Below, piece after piece: positions 27,841 through 37,155 of a stretch of DNA of 64,000 nt. Every line of letters begins with the position of its first letter. Position 1 is the first letter of the stretch. The stretch spans positions 2,449,001 to 2,513,000 of the forward strand of contig NZ_CP139482.1 in the NCBI RefSeq assembly GCF_041222825.1. The letters run 5' to 3'. The notes under the pieces were generated by a model that was given only the letters and a program-made list of their open reading frames with translations, was not told the origin of the DNA and did not search any database. Position numbers and translations under genes: made by a program. This DNA is from Candidatus Thalassolituus haligoni. GTDB taxonomy: Bacteria; Pseudomonadota; Gammaproteobacteria; Pseudomonadales; Oceanobacteraceae.

Positions 27841-30738
27841 TTAAAAGCCTTGCGCGGTCAGGCCAAGCGCGGCGGCAATGTCTTGCGTTCCACGCGGGGC
27901 AATCACGGCTTTGCTTCCGCTCTGATCTTTCAGATAGGTGGCGGCTACCCGTTGGACATCAGCCCAGCGGGTCGCCAGCAGGCGCTCGCGGTACTGTTGA
28001 CGCAAATCGCGGCTGCGGCCACCCCGGTCCATATGAAATGCCTGTTTGGCTTCGCCTGCTGGCGAACCAGGGCGATCCATGCCGCCGATCAGTCCGAGTA
28101 CAGCCTGTTCTACCAGATCGTCGCCATTAGCGCGCTCCAGTACCCAGCCAATGGAGGCGGCGAAATCGTCAAAGGTGCCTTCAACACGAGGGTCACGGTA
28201 GGAGTAGAATTTGAAGCAGCTACTGGCGTTGTCTTGCGTCGCTCCGGCACCGTAAGCACCGCCTTTTTCGCGAATGGCAGTGTGGAGGTAGGCGTTCCGC
28301 AGCACTCCAGCCAATACCGACAGTACGGCGGCATCTTCGTGCACCATGGCGACGGTGGGCAGTGCCCAGGCACAAAAGTTGACTTGTGAATCGACCATCC
28401 AGTAGTTGGCGGTTGGTACCGGTGTCCAGGCCAATGTGGTGGGTGTCACCACGGATGGCTGTGGCCATTGCTGCTGCAGTGCGGTGAGGTGGGCATCACG
28501 ATGGGGCGCATCATGAACCAGCAAGGCTTCATCCGGGCTGTTGGCGATACACTGGTACAGATTGTTGAGCGCGGCAGACAAAGAGGCTCCGCCGTCTTGC
28601 TGAGCCAGTTTCAGCCGTTGTTTCAGTTCAACCAGCTGGGGCATGCCGCTCATGACGTTGGTGATGTTGGCAACCGGATTCAGTGAGGCGGCGGCGGTAG
28701 ACATCGCCAGGCTGTGACCGCTGCCGGTCACGCCCTGTTCACGGCGGGCTTTCATCTGGGTCAGCAGGTCGAGCAGGCGGGTATTTTCATCGAAGGTCGG
28801 GGTTTGCCAGGTCTCTTTCATCAGCGCGCTGAATTCACTGACTTTGGTGCCCAGTGCCTTTCCACCCATCACCAGGTAGCCGTGCAGCTGTTGGTTGTCT
28901 TCGACGTCACCACGAATGGAAGCGTAGCTCGACAGGCTGCCCACCAATGCGGTCTGTTTGACTTGCTGGGTCAGGTAGTCGTTGCCTCCGGCACCTACTT
29001 CACTCCAGGCGTTGGTAAACAATGGCAGCCAGCTGAGTTGTTCGGCGCTCAGTTCGGGCAGGTCGGCAATCAGTTGCTGGTACAGAATGCCGTTGGTGCC
29101 TGCAATGTATTCGGTCGTCGTCAGCGCTTCGGTATAGCGGTTGTCGGGGGCGACGTGGTGAAGCTCGGGCTTGACGTCTTCGAGGGTCACTTGTGGCAAC
29201 AAACCAGGATCGTCTTCTGCTGCCTGACGTTGTTGCAGAGCTTCCGCCTGGTCGCGAATGGCTTGCAACTGATCCGTCGTCAAATTGGCGCGAATAGTGT
29301 TCAGACGCTGCTGTTCCAGTCGCTTGGCTTCGGCGTTCAGGCCAGCATCCGGCAGCAGGCTGTAGCGTACGCGATGGCGATTGTTCAGTAACAGACGGGT
29401 GACGGCTGCCTGTACCCAACCTGGCTGACTGGCGTTGGTACGCAAGCGGGCCAGTGCCGGGTCGAGGTTGAGCATTGCTACCGGGTCACCGTGATGGGTT
29501 GCGGCGGGTAATGCATTAAAAATCAGTTGCAGGCCATAGGGATAGTGGTCACCGCCGATCTCGCGCTGGTGCAGTTCCAGCTGATGCAAGGCGGATTCAA
29601 CGATGTCGGCTTCTACACCCTCTTCGGCTACCCGCTTCAGGGTGTCGAGGATCAGGGTTTCTACGGCTTCGGCATGTTCCGGTTCACTGCCTTCCACACC
29701 GCACATAAAGCTCATTTCGTGATTGGACTCTTCGAGACCACACAGCGGTGATGGCGAGCCACCCAGTTCGGTCTGTTCCAGCGCACGACGCAGTGGCGAG
29801 GCGCTGTTGTCGAGCAGTATCTGGCTGAGCAGGTTGGCTTCCAGCTGGGCGTCCAGATCGATCGAGAAGCCCAGCAACCAGCCCAGTACATGGTGACTTT
29901 TGGCGCTGAGGTCATCGCCATCAACACCATAATATTCCTGCACAGCAACGGGGGCAGCGTAGCGTTGTTCTGCCGGAACACTCCAGCTCTGGGTCTGGCG
30001 TTCAAAGCGCGACAGCACTTCGCTTTCGAGCCGGGCTTGCAGTTCATCAACGTTGAGGTTACCAAACGTCATGAACACGGCGTTACTGGGGTGATAATGG
30101 CTTTTGTAAAAATGCATCAGCTGGTCGTAGCTGAGCTGGGTGATCTCTGCCGGTTCGCCGCCGCTGTTGAAGTGATAGGTGGTGGTCGGGAACAGGTAGG
30201 AGCTGATACCTTGCCATAGCTGCGACACAGCAGATGACATGGCCCCTTTCATTTCGTTGAATACGACACCTTTGAATACCAGTTTGGAGTTCGGGTCTTG
30301 CGGGTCTTCGAGTTCCAGCCGGTGGCCTTCCTGGGCGAAGTCGAGCGGATCCAGACGCGAGAAAAAGACCGCATCCAGATAAACGTCGAGCAGGTTGTTG
30401 AAGTCCTTGTCGTTCTGGGAAGCAAATGGGTAAGCGGTCCAGTCGCTGCTGGTCATGGCGTTCATGAAGGTGTTGAGCGAGCGCCGGGTCATCATAAAGA
30501 ACGGATCACGTACCGGGAATTTTTCCGAACCGCACAGCACCGTGTGCTCAAGAATGTGCGCTACTCCGGTGGAGTCTTTCGGCATGGTACGAACTGCGAC
30601 CATAAAGGCCTTTTCGTCGTGGTCAGACTCCAGGTGGTAGTGAACCGCCCCGGTGCCGCTGTGTTCATAGTGGTGAACCACCAGATTAAGGGATTCAACC
30701 GGAGTGGCACCCAGATGACGAAAAGCAGAATCAGACAT
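27841..30738 (-). CDS. M16-family metallopeptidase (presequence-protease/insulinase type)
   Basis: The 965-residue protein has the inverted zinc motif HILEH at 61-65 within GVAHILEHTVLCGSEKFPVRDPF. This marks the M16C group, which includes mitochondrial PreP and bacterial relatives. It would have four M16 domains forming a closed chamber that degrades peptides. No signal peptide is seen, so it is probably cytoplasmic. No partner gene suggests a specific substrate. The non-coding gap upstream (30739-30927) separates it from pilZ. Confidence 0.92.
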   Translation of the reverse strand: MSDSAFRHLGATPVESLNLVVHHYEHSGTGAVHYHLESDHDEKAFMVAVRTMPKDSTGVAHILEHTVLCGSEKFPVRDPFFMMTRRSLNTFMNAMTSSDWTAYPFASQNDKDFNNLLDVYLDAVFFSRLDPLDFAQEGHRLELEDPQDPNSKLVFKGVVFNEMKGAMSSAVSQLWQGISSYLFPTTTYHFNSGGEPAEITQLSYDQLMHFYKSHYHPSNAVFMTFGNLNVDELQARLESEVLSRFERQTQSWSVPAEQRYAAPVAVQEYYGVDGDDLSAKSHHVLGWLLGFSIDLDAQLEANLLSQILLDNSASPLRRALEQTELGGSPSPLCGLEESNHEMSFMCGVEGSEPEHAEAVETLILDTLKRVAEEGVEADIVESALHQLELHQREIGGDHYPYGLQLIFNALPAATHHGDPVAMLNLDPALARLRTNASQPGWVQAAVTRLLLNNRHRVRYSLLPDAGLNAEAKRLEQQRLNTIRANLTTDQLQAIRDQAEALQQRQAAEDDPGLLPQVTLEDVKPELHHVAPDNRYTEALTTTEYIAGTNGILYQQLIADLPELSAEQLSWLPLFTNAWSEVGAGGNDYLTQQVKQTALVGSLSSYASIRGDVEDNQQLHGYLVMGGKALGTKVSEFSALMKETWQTPTFDENTRLLDLLTQMKARREQGVTGSGHSLAMSTAAASLNPVANITNVMSGMPQLVELKQRLKLAQQDGGASLSAALNNLYQCIANSPDEALLVHDAPHRDAHLTALQQQWPQPSVVTPTTLAWTPVPTANYWMVDSQVNFCAWALPTVAMVHEDAAVLSVLAGVLRNAYLHTAIREKGGAYGAGATQDNASSCFKFYSYRDPRVEGTFDDFAASIGWVLERANGDDLVEQAVLGLIGGMDRPGSPAGEAKQAFHMDRGGRSRDLRQQYRERLLATRWADVQRVAATYLKDQSGSKAVIAPRGTQDIAAALGLTAQGF

Positions 30739-30890
30739 AAACGGACCTTGTAGTATTCAGACAACGCAGGTTTTCAGTATTGATGACTTTCCGGCAGATA
30801 GCGATACGGAAGGCCTCTTTACTGAATAAAACGGTTTGTCACTCCACAGCAACAACCGAAGCAGCGCGCTGGAGTGTGTGGCTATTTCTT

Positions 30891-30926
30891 ACATCTTTGA
30901 GTACATCTTTGAGTACATGCTTGAGG
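30891..30926. repeat. Three tandem 12-bp units beside the pilZ stop
   Basis: ACATCTTTGAGT occurs at 30891-30902 and 30903-30914, followed by a diverged unit at 30915-30926. The rest of the gap 30739-30890 holds a loose dyad (CACTCCA...TGGAGTG near 30839-30876) and nothing else recognisable. Confidence 0.75.
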
Positions 30927-30927
30927 G

Positions 30928-31272
30928 TCACATGGTGTGGGTAAGACGGTCAGACTTCATGGCACCGGCAAGATGAGTTTCGATACGATCCCGTGCCATG
31001 GTGTTATCACCGGTAAACTGCACGCCGATGCCTGCCGTTTTGTTGCCCTGGGCACCGGGAGGCGTAATCCAGACGACTTTGCCAGCAACCGGCAGTTTTT
31101 CCGGGTCATCCATCAGCTTTAACAGCAAAAACACTTCGTCACCGAGCTTGTAAGTGCGATTGGTTGGAATAAACAGGCCGCCATCTTTGAGAAACGGCAT
31201 GTAGGCACCGTACAGTACGGCCTTGTCCTTGATGGTCAACGTCAGAATACCGCTACGCCCCATATTGGCCAT
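30928..31272 (-). CDS. pilZ: PilZ-domain protein (type IV pilus biogenesis PilZ)
   Basis: The 114-residue single-domain protein begins MANMGRSGILTLTIKDKAVLY. It matches the orphan PilZ found after holB in pseudomonads, which is needed for type IV pilus assembly. That protein, unlike most PilZ domains, lacks the arginine-rich c-di-GMP binding motif, and no RxxxR motif is seen here near the N-terminus. The ATG at 31272 overlaps the holB stop by ATGA; a start 12 codons earlier would lie inside holB. Confidence 0.9.
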   Translation of the reverse strand: MANMGRSGILTLTIKDKAVLYGAYMPFLKDGGLFIPTNRTYKLGDEVFLLLKLMDDPEKLPVAGKVVWITPPGAQGNKTAGIGVQFTGDNTMARDRIETHLAGAMKSDRLTHTM

Positions 31273-32291
31273 CAGTGTCTCCCTGGTTCGGTCACGAGTG
31301 TCTGCCACTCGATCATCAGTGATTCCAGCAACAGCTGGCGATTAAAAAAACTGGCTCCGGACTGTAATTGCCCTAACGCCTTGTTGATTCGGTCGTGCAA
31401 GGCTATCAGTTTTGCCGGTTGCAGAGTAGCGGCGTCAAAACAGCCCAGCACCTCAGGTTCCAGCAATTGCGTGGTGTCGGCTCCCATATGGGCACGCATC
31501 AGATCGGCCGTTAGCTGGCCAAGCCAGGCCAGTACGTCGGCGAGTTCGTCGTTTTTCCAGATCGTCACCATGGCATCGAGCGGCAGTGCGCCGTTTGACC
31601 ACTGCTGCAACTGCTGTAGCCAGGTTTGATGTTGTTCATGCCGCTGCTGCTGTACCCATTGCAGCGCTGCAATCGGTGCCATCTGGTTCATTCGCAAGGC
31701 CTGCGCTGCCGCTGCCGGATCACAACCGTTGGCCAGCATCCAGTCGATGGCCTGCTGATGCGGTGGTGTCGCCAACGCCAGACGCTGGCAACGGCTGCGA
31801 ATGGTCGGCATCACGGAACCGAGGCGCTCGGTTTCGAGTAGCAAAAAACTCTCCCCCGGCGGTTCTTCCAGGGTTTTGAGCAAGGCGTTGGCGGCATTGG
31901 CGTTAAGTACTTCAACCGGGTGCAGATTAACCACCTGGCAAGCGCTGATTTGTGGCGTCTGCATCAGAAACTCGTTGAGCTTGCGGACGCCATCGATACG
32001 GATCTGCCGACTGCCGTCTTCCGGTTTGCATTCCATGAAGTCTGGATGGTTGCCAGCTTGCCACAAACGACAACTGTGGCATTCACCGCAGGCAACACCG
32101 GCTTGTTGTTCTATCCGGCGAGTGCAAAGCAACCAGCGTGCGGTCTGTAGCGCCAGCGCGTGTTTGCCAATTCCCCGGACACCGGTAAACATCAGCGCAT
32201 GGGGCAACCCCTGCTGTTGATGGCGCTTGATCAGGTCATTCCAGAGTCCGGATTGCCAAGGGTAAACATGCGTCCAGTGAGAGTCGCTCAT
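31272..32291 (-). CDS. holB: DNA polymerase III subunit delta' (HolB)
   Basis: The 339-residue AAA+ clamp-loader subunit has the degenerate ATP site expected of delta' (MFTGVRGIGKHALALQ), a cysteine cluster for zinc (ACGECHSC) and the sensor region NAANALLKTLEEPP. It works with delta, tau and gamma to load the beta clamp. Four-base overlaps with tmk upstream and pilZ downstream show a tightly coupled operon. Confidence 0.93.
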   Translation of the reverse strand: MSDSHWTHVYPWQSGLWNDLIKRHQQQGLPHALMFTGVRGIGKHALALQTARWLLCTRRIEQQAGVACGECHSCRLWQAGNHPDFMECKPEDGSRQIRIDGVRKLNEFLMQTPQISACQVVNLHPVEVLNANAANALLKTLEEPPGESFLLLETERLGSVMPTIRSRCQRLALATPPHQQAIDWMLANGCDPAAAAQALRMNQMAPIAALQWVQQQRHEQHQTWLQQLQQWSNGALPLDAMVTIWKNDELADVLAWLGQLTADLMRAHMGADTTQLLEPEVLGCFDAATLQPAKLIALHDRINKALGQLQSGASFFNRQLLLESLMIEWQTLVTEPGRH

Positions 32292-32938
32292 GGGGCTCTC
32301 AGCAGGTTGAGCCGAATCGCCAGTTCGGCCTGAATATCATCCAGTGTCTGGGTGGCATCCAGGGTAACAAAGCGAGAATGCGTCGCCGCCAATGTCTGAA
32401 ATCCGTCTCTCACCCGTTCAAAAAATGCCAGCTGTTCGATTTCAAAACGATCGGTCGCCTCTCCCGTGGCGACCGACCGACCATGGGCACGCGCCATACC
32501 GACTTCAATCGGGGCGTCGAGCAACAGGGTGCAGTCTGGTTCCAGTGTTCCCTGGACGAGGGTTTTGAGGGTTTCGATGCTGCTCAGATCCAGCCCCCGG
32601 CCAAAACCCTGGTAGGCAATGGTGGAGTCGGTAAAACGATCACACAGCACCCAGGTGCCCTGGGACAAGGCCGGTAAAATAACCGCTTCGAGGTGTTGGG
32701 CACGGGCCGCAAACATCAGTAACAGCTCCGCCATCGGCACCATGGGTTCGGCGTGATGCGCCTTCAGCAGCTTGTTACGAATCAGTTCGGCGATAGGCGT
32801 ACCACCAGGCTCCCGCGTCACAATGACGTCGATGTTTTGTGCCGTGAGCCAATCGGCGCACCAGTGAATATTGGTGGATTTACCGACTCCCTCGCCGCCT
32901 TCAAAGGTAATGAATTTGCCACGCGGGTTCGATGTCAT
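32288..32938 (-). CDS. tmk: Thymidylate kinase
   Basis: The 216-residue kinase has P-loop GGEGVGKST at 14-22, the DRF motif in LCDRFTDSTIAYQGFGRG and the lid region. It phosphorylates dTMP to dTDP for DNA synthesis. It overlaps both neighbours by four bases (mltG upstream, holB downstream). Confidence 0.96.
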   Translation of the reverse strand: MTSNPRGKFITFEGGEGVGKSTNIHWCADWLTAQNIDVIVTREPGGTPIAELIRNKLLKAHHAEPMVPMAELLLMFAARAQHLEAVILPALSQGTWVLCDRFTDSTIAYQGFGRGLDLSSIETLKTLVQGTLEPDCTLLLDAPIEVGMARAHGRSVATGEATDRFEIEQLAFFERVRDGFQTLAATHSRFVTLDATQTLDDIQAELAIRLNLLRAP

Positions 32939-33990
32939 GGTTGTGCTCCTGCTGCTGGCAGTTCCGGAGGTGATGACGGAACAGGTTCCGGTGTAGACCG
33001 GTAATCGGCCTTGCGGTTGCGTATCTGGTACTGGAGAACCGCCTTGTTGTGCTGTTCAAAGGTGGCAGAAAATACGTGCGAGCCATCACCACGGGCAACA
33101 AAAAACAGACTCTCCCCGTCTGCTGGATGCAGCGCGGCCTCCAGCGCCTGACGTCCGGCCAGGGCGATCGGCGTCGGCGGCAAGCCACGATTGCGATAGG
33201 TGTTGTAGGGGTTGCTGCGATCGAGCAGATGGCGTTTGCGCAGGTTACCGGCAAAGTCGTCACCGAGGCCGTAAATCACCGTCGGATCGGTTTCCAGCCG
33301 CATACCTTGCTGCAGGCGGCGTACAAATACCCCTGCAATTTGGGGCCGCTCTGCTGCCACGGCAGTTTCCTTTTCGACAATGGAGGCCATCACCAGCGCT
33401 TGGTACGGCGTGCTGTACGGCAGGTCTTTGGCGCGCTGACGCCAGGCGTCTTGCAGCTGGCTTTGCATACGCTGGTAGGCCTGGATGATCACAGAGGAGG
33501 CCAAAGCGCCACTCGGATACACATAAGTGTCGGGATACAGCCAGCCTTCCGGGTTGCCGTCGATGCCAAGCAAACGTCCGACCTGTTCCGGGTTAAGCGG
33601 TTGGATATCTTGTTTCAGCTGCTGTGCGCTGGCGATGTTTTTTAGTGCCTCTGCCAGCCGTGTGCCTTCAATCAGGCGAACGCGGTAGGTGACCGCCTCA
33701 GCGGTTTCGAGCCAGGCGAGTAATTCAGGGCCAGTCAGCTGCGGCGGTACGTCATACTCCCCGGCGCGCAGGTGCTGCTTTTTTAATAAGCGGGCCTGTA
33801 TGCGCAGCAGCAGTGCCGATGGCAACCAGCCATCCGCTTCCCATTGCCGGGCTTTGCCAGTCAGGGTATCGCCAGGATTGATCTGAATACGTACAGCACT
33901 GTCATTGCTGGCCGGTAACGTCCAGATCGCCAACCCCAATGCCAGCAGCAAAACGGGCAAGGTGGCGATCAACGCCAATAATTTTTTCAA
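32935..33990 (-). CDS. mltG: Endolytic murein transglycosylase MltG
   Basis: The 351-residue protein starts with a single membrane anchor (LLALIATLPVLLLALGLAIW). It carries the YceG domain with the catalytic glutamate in ASIVEKETAV and the conserved TDPTVIYGLG and NTYRNRGLPPTPI segments. It cuts nascent peptidoglycan near the membrane and is thought to set glycan strand length. It sits between pabC and tmk with four-base overlaps. Confidence 0.95.
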   Translation of the reverse strand: MKKLLALIATLPVLLLALGLAIWTLPASNDSAVRIQINPGDTLTGKARQWEADGWLPSALLLRIQARLLKKQHLRAGEYDVPPQLTGPELLAWLETAEAVTYRVRLIEGTRLAEALKNIASAQQLKQDIQPLNPEQVGRLLGIDGNPEGWLYPDTYVYPSGALASSVIIQAYQRMQSQLQDAWRQRAKDLPYSTPYQALVMASIVEKETAVAAERPQIAGVFVRRLQQGMRLETDPTVIYGLGDDFAGNLRKRHLLDRSNPYNTYRNRGLPPTPIALAGRQALEAALHPADGESLFFVARGDGSHVFSATFEQHNKAVLQYQIRNRKADYRSTPEPVPSSPPELPAAGAQP

Positions 33991-34817
33991 AAAAGACTCT
34001 CCAGCCTGGACTGCAACGCCTTCATGGCATCCAGTGTTTCATGGTTCGGGGAATATTCTACATTATCCAGACGGACAATCGGCACGATGCCCATCAGGCT
34101 GTTACTCAGAACCAACGCGTCAGCCTGTTTGATATCGTCCAGCGACAAGCGGGCTTCTGTTACGACCAGCTGTTGGCGCAGCCATTGACGAATCACGCCA
34201 TTGACGCCCGCAGCATCCAGCATCGGCGTCAGCCACTGCCCCGCCTTGCAGACCAACAGGTTGGAGTAACAGCCTTCGATGACATCCCCCTGTTCGTCCA
34301 GCATCAGGCTTTCATCCCAACCTGGTTGAAACTCGGCCCTTGCCAGTACCTGCTCAAGCCGGTTCAGGTGTTTTAATCCGGCGAGCCGTGGCTGTCTGCC
34401 CAGGCGAACCTCGTTTACGCCAACGGTTAAACCGGAACATCCCATTGGCAACGCTGACCAGCGCCAGCGGGGCGCATCAAACAAGTGTAGCTGAATGCTG
34501 ATCTGAACCGGATCAGGAGATTGATAGCCTCGCGGCCCAGCCCCACGGGTAACGAGCAATTTGGCGGCGGAATACTGATCCAGTGACGCAGAGAGAGGCA
34601 CGTCATCAAGCGCCAGCAAGACATCGGCCATGGTTGTCGGCGGGAAACACAGGGCGCTGATACCGCTCTGCAGCCGAGCCTGATGCAACGACCATAACGG
34701 TACACGTCCGCCAGACAGGCGCATGGTTTCAAACAGGCCATCGCCATACTGCAGGCCACGGTCAGTGGCAGGTAAATAGTCCTGCCACTGACCGGCCACT
34801 CGACAAAGTACGGTCAC
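33987..34817 (-). CDS. pabC: Aminodeoxychorismate lyase
   Basis: The 276-residue fold-type IV PLP enzyme makes p-aminobenzoate for folate synthesis. It shows GLQYGDGLFETMR at the N-terminus and LKHLNRLEQVLARAE with the PLP lysine. The start codon is GTG at 34815-34817, preceded by GAGACGG. It lies between fabF (5 bp upstream) and mltG, as in E. coli. Confidence 0.93.
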   Translation of the reverse strand: MTVLCRVAGQWQDYLPATDRGLQYGDGLFETMRLSGGRVPLWSLHQARLQSGISALCFPPTTMADVLLALDDVPLSASLDQYSAAKLLVTRGAGPRGYQSPDPVQISIQLHLFDAPRWRWSALPMGCSGLTVGVNEVRLGRQPRLAGLKHLNRLEQVLARAEFQPGWDESLMLDEQGDVIEGCYSNLLVCKAGQWLTPMLDAAGVNGVIRQWLRQQLVVTEARLSLDDIKQADALVLSNSLMGIVPIVRLDNVEYSPNHETLDAMKALQSRLESLF

Positions 34818-34822
34818 CCGTC

Positions 34823-36064
34823 TCAGCCGTTAAAACGTGAGAACAGCAAGCTACCGTTGGTGCCACCAAAGCCGAAGGAATTGGACAGTGCAATCGACAC
34901 ATCCGCCTTGCGAGCAATGTGCGGCACGTAATCCAGATCACAGCCGTCATCCGGGTGGTCGAGGTTGATCGTCGGCGGAATGATGCCATCCTGAATCGCC
35001 AGCACGGTGAACATGGCTTCGATTGCTCCGGCTGCGCCCAGTAAGTGGCCGGTCATGGATTTGGTCGAAGACACCGCCAGCTTGTAGGCATGGTCACCAA
35101 ACAGTTTCTTGATGGCGTTGGTTTCGGCAATATCGCCCACTTGTGTAGAAGTACCGTGAGCATTGATGTAATCCACCTGCTCCGGCGTCACACCTCCATC
35201 TTTCAGCGCATTGGTCATGGCCGCACAAGCGCCGGAACCATCTGCGGGAGGGCTGGTAACGTGATAGGCGTCATCACTCATCCCCAAACCGATCAGTTCG
35301 GCATAGATACGCGCGCCGCGAGCCTGGGCATGTTCCAGCGATTCCAGCACCAGAATAGCGGCACCATCGCTCAGGACAAAACCATCACGATCCTTGTCCC
35401 ATGGGCGACTGGCTTTTTCTGGCTCATCATTACGGGTGCTCATGGCTCTTGCCGCAGCAAAACCGGCCATTCCCAGCGGTGAAGATGAACCTTCCGTCCC
35501 CCCTGCCAGCATCAGATCAGCGTCACCATACGCAATGGTACGAGCCGCATAACCGATATTGTGAGTACCCGTAGTGCAGGCAGTGGTAATGGCGAAGTTG
35601 GGGCCTTTCAGGCCATGCCGAATGGCAATATTGCCCGACGCCATATTGATCACGGCTGCCGGCACCAGAAAAGGGGATACCCGGCGAGGGCCACTCTTAA
35701 CCAGCTGCTGATAATTCTGTTCAATGGTATTCAGACCACCGATACCTGAGCCTACGGCAACTCCGAAGCGGTTGAAGTCAATATCATCAGGGAATCCGGC
35801 ATCCTGCATTGCCTGCTCTGCTGCAACCATGGCGTATTGCAAAAATGGATCGAGCTTGCGTGCTTCTTTGGCCGACATAACACTGGTTATGTCGAAATTT
35901 TTCACTGCTCCAACAATTCGGGTCGAATAGCTGCTGGCATCAAAATGCGTTACCGGCCCGATGCCGGATTTGCCCTGACACACTGCCTGCCAGGTTGTCG
36001 CCACGTCCAGACCCATTGGGTTAACAGTTCCCAGGCCCGTTACCACTACGCGTCGTTTCGTCAT
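34823..36064 (-). CDS. fabF: 3-oxoacyl-ACP synthase II (FabF)
   Basis: The 413-residue condensing enzyme elongates acyl-ACP chains with malonyl-ACP. The catalytic triad is Cys163 (TTACTTGTHNIG), His303 (NAHGTSTQVGD) and His340 (TKSMTGHLLGAAG), the standard FabF numbering. The ATG at 36064 is chosen over a GTG one codon upstream. A terminator between acpP and this gene should lower its expression relative to acpP. Confidence 0.96.
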   Translation of the reverse strand: MTKRRVVVTGLGTVNPMGLDVATTWQAVCQGKSGIGPVTHFDASSYSTRIVGAVKNFDITSVMSAKEARKLDPFLQYAMVAAEQAMQDAGFPDDIDFNRFGVAVGSGIGGLNTIEQNYQQLVKSGPRRVSPFLVPAAVINMASGNIAIRHGLKGPNFAITTACTTGTHNIGYAARTIAYGDADLMLAGGTEGSSSPLGMAGFAAARAMSTRNDEPEKASRPWDKDRDGFVLSDGAAILVLESLEHAQARGARIYAELIGLGMSDDAYHVTSPPADGSGACAAMTNALKDGGVTPEQVDYINAHGTSTQVGDIAETNAIKKLFGDHAYKLAVSSTKSMTGHLLGAAGAIEAMFTVLAIQDGIIPPTINLDHPDDGCDLDYVPHIARKADVSIALSNSFGFGGTNGSLLFSRFNG

Positions 36065-36093
36065 CACTGTATTGGTTTCCCCGTCTCAGACAC

Positions 36094-36123
36094 AAAAAAA
36101 GCCGCGTCCGAAGAGGCGGCTTT
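36094..36123 (-). terminator. Intrinsic terminator between acpP and fabF
   Basis: On the minus strand an 8-bp stem AAAGCCGC/GCGGCTTT (36123-36116 with 36105-36098) and 10-nt loop is followed by a run of seven T. Placed 16 bp after acpP, it should end most acpP transcripts and let some read through into fabF. Confidence 0.85.
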
Positions 36124-36138
36124 CAGACGTCGCGATTA

Positions 36139-36372
36139 TTACAGATTCGCAACGATGTAGTCGATTGCTTCCTGAACGGTAGTCAGCTTCTCGGCATCTT
36201 CGTCTGGAATTTCTGTTTCGAATTCTTCTTCCAGAGCCATTACCAGCTCAACAGTGTCCAGAGAGTCTGCACCCAGATCATCTACGAAAGAAGAAGCCGC
36301 TTTCACTTCGTCTTCTTTAACGCCCAGCTGTTCGCAGACGATTTTTTTTACGCGTTCTTCGATATTGCTCAT
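36139..36372 (-). CDS. acpP: Acyl carrier protein
   Basis: The 77-residue acidic protein has the phosphopantetheine site Ser37 in [19 protein letters not shown]. It carries growing acyl chains for fatty acid and lipid A synthesis. It sits between fabG and fabF and is followed directly by a terminator, consistent with its need for high expression. Confidence 0.98.
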   Translation of the reverse strand: MSNIEERVKKIVCEQLGVKEDEVKAASSFVDDLGADSLDTVELVMALEEEFETEIPDEDAEKLTTVQEAIDYIVANL

Positions 36373-36414
36373 GGTTTTTCCTACCGTTTCAGTGTTTCGA
36401 AGGTCAGTGCGACC

Positions 36415-37155
36415 TTAACCCATATTCATACCGCCATTCACATGAATGGTCTGGCCTGTAATGTATTTCGCTTCGTCACTGGCCAAAAAGGCAACAGCAC
36501 TGGCAATCTCGTCTGGCCGCCCCAAGCGCTTGCTCGGAATGGACGACAGGATGGCTTCTTTTTGGGCTTCAGGCAAGACGTCCGTCATGTCTGTTTTGAT
36601 AAAGCCCGGTGCAACACAGTTAACCGTAATGTTGCGGCTGGCCACTTCCTGTGCCAGTGAACGGGTAAAGCCTTCCAGACCGGCCTTGGCCGCTGCGTAG
36701 TTAGCCTGACCCGCATTACCGGTAGTACCGATAATGGAGCTTACATTGATAATCGCACCGGCTTTCACCTTGATCATCGGTTTGACCAGCGCCTTGCAAA
36801 CACGGAACACGCCGGTCAGGTTGGTGTTGATCACTGCATTCCACTCGTCGTCGCTCATGCGCAAGAACAGATTATCACGGGTAATACCGGCGTTATTAAC
36901 CAATACTGCCGGTGTACCATGCTCTGCCACCAGTGCCTTCAAGGCGGTACTGGTTTGCTCGGCATCAGAGATATTCAGCACAATCGCGTCATTATCCTCA
37001 TCAATAGCCTGCAGCGCCTCACGAATCGCAACCGCACCCGATTCGCTGGTCGCCGTACCAATTACCTTGTATCCCTTGTCTGCCAGGCTTTCTGCCACCG
37101 CTCGCCCAATACCTCGGGAAGCGCCAGTGACCAGTGCCAGTGCTTTATCTGTCAT
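36415..37155 (-). CDS. fabG: 3-oxoacyl-ACP reductase FabG
   Basis: The 246-residue short-chain dehydrogenase has the NADPH-binding TGASRGIG at 10-17, NNAG at 87-90 and the catalytic Ser140, Tyr153 and Lys157. It performs the first reduction in each fatty acid cycle. Its ATG overlaps the fabD stop by four bases. Confidence 0.97.
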   Translation of the reverse strand: MTDKALALVTGASRGIGRAVAESLADKGYKVIGTATSESGAVAIREALQAIDEDNDAIVLNISDAEQTSTALKALVAEHGTPAVLVNNAGITRDNLFLRMSDDEWNAVINTNLTGVFRVCKALVKPMIKVKAGAIINVSSIIGTTGNAGQANYAAAKAGLEGFTRSLAQEVASRNITVNCVAPGFIKTDMTDVLPEAQKEAILSSIPSKRLGRPDEIASAVAFLASDEAKYITGQTIHVNGGMNMG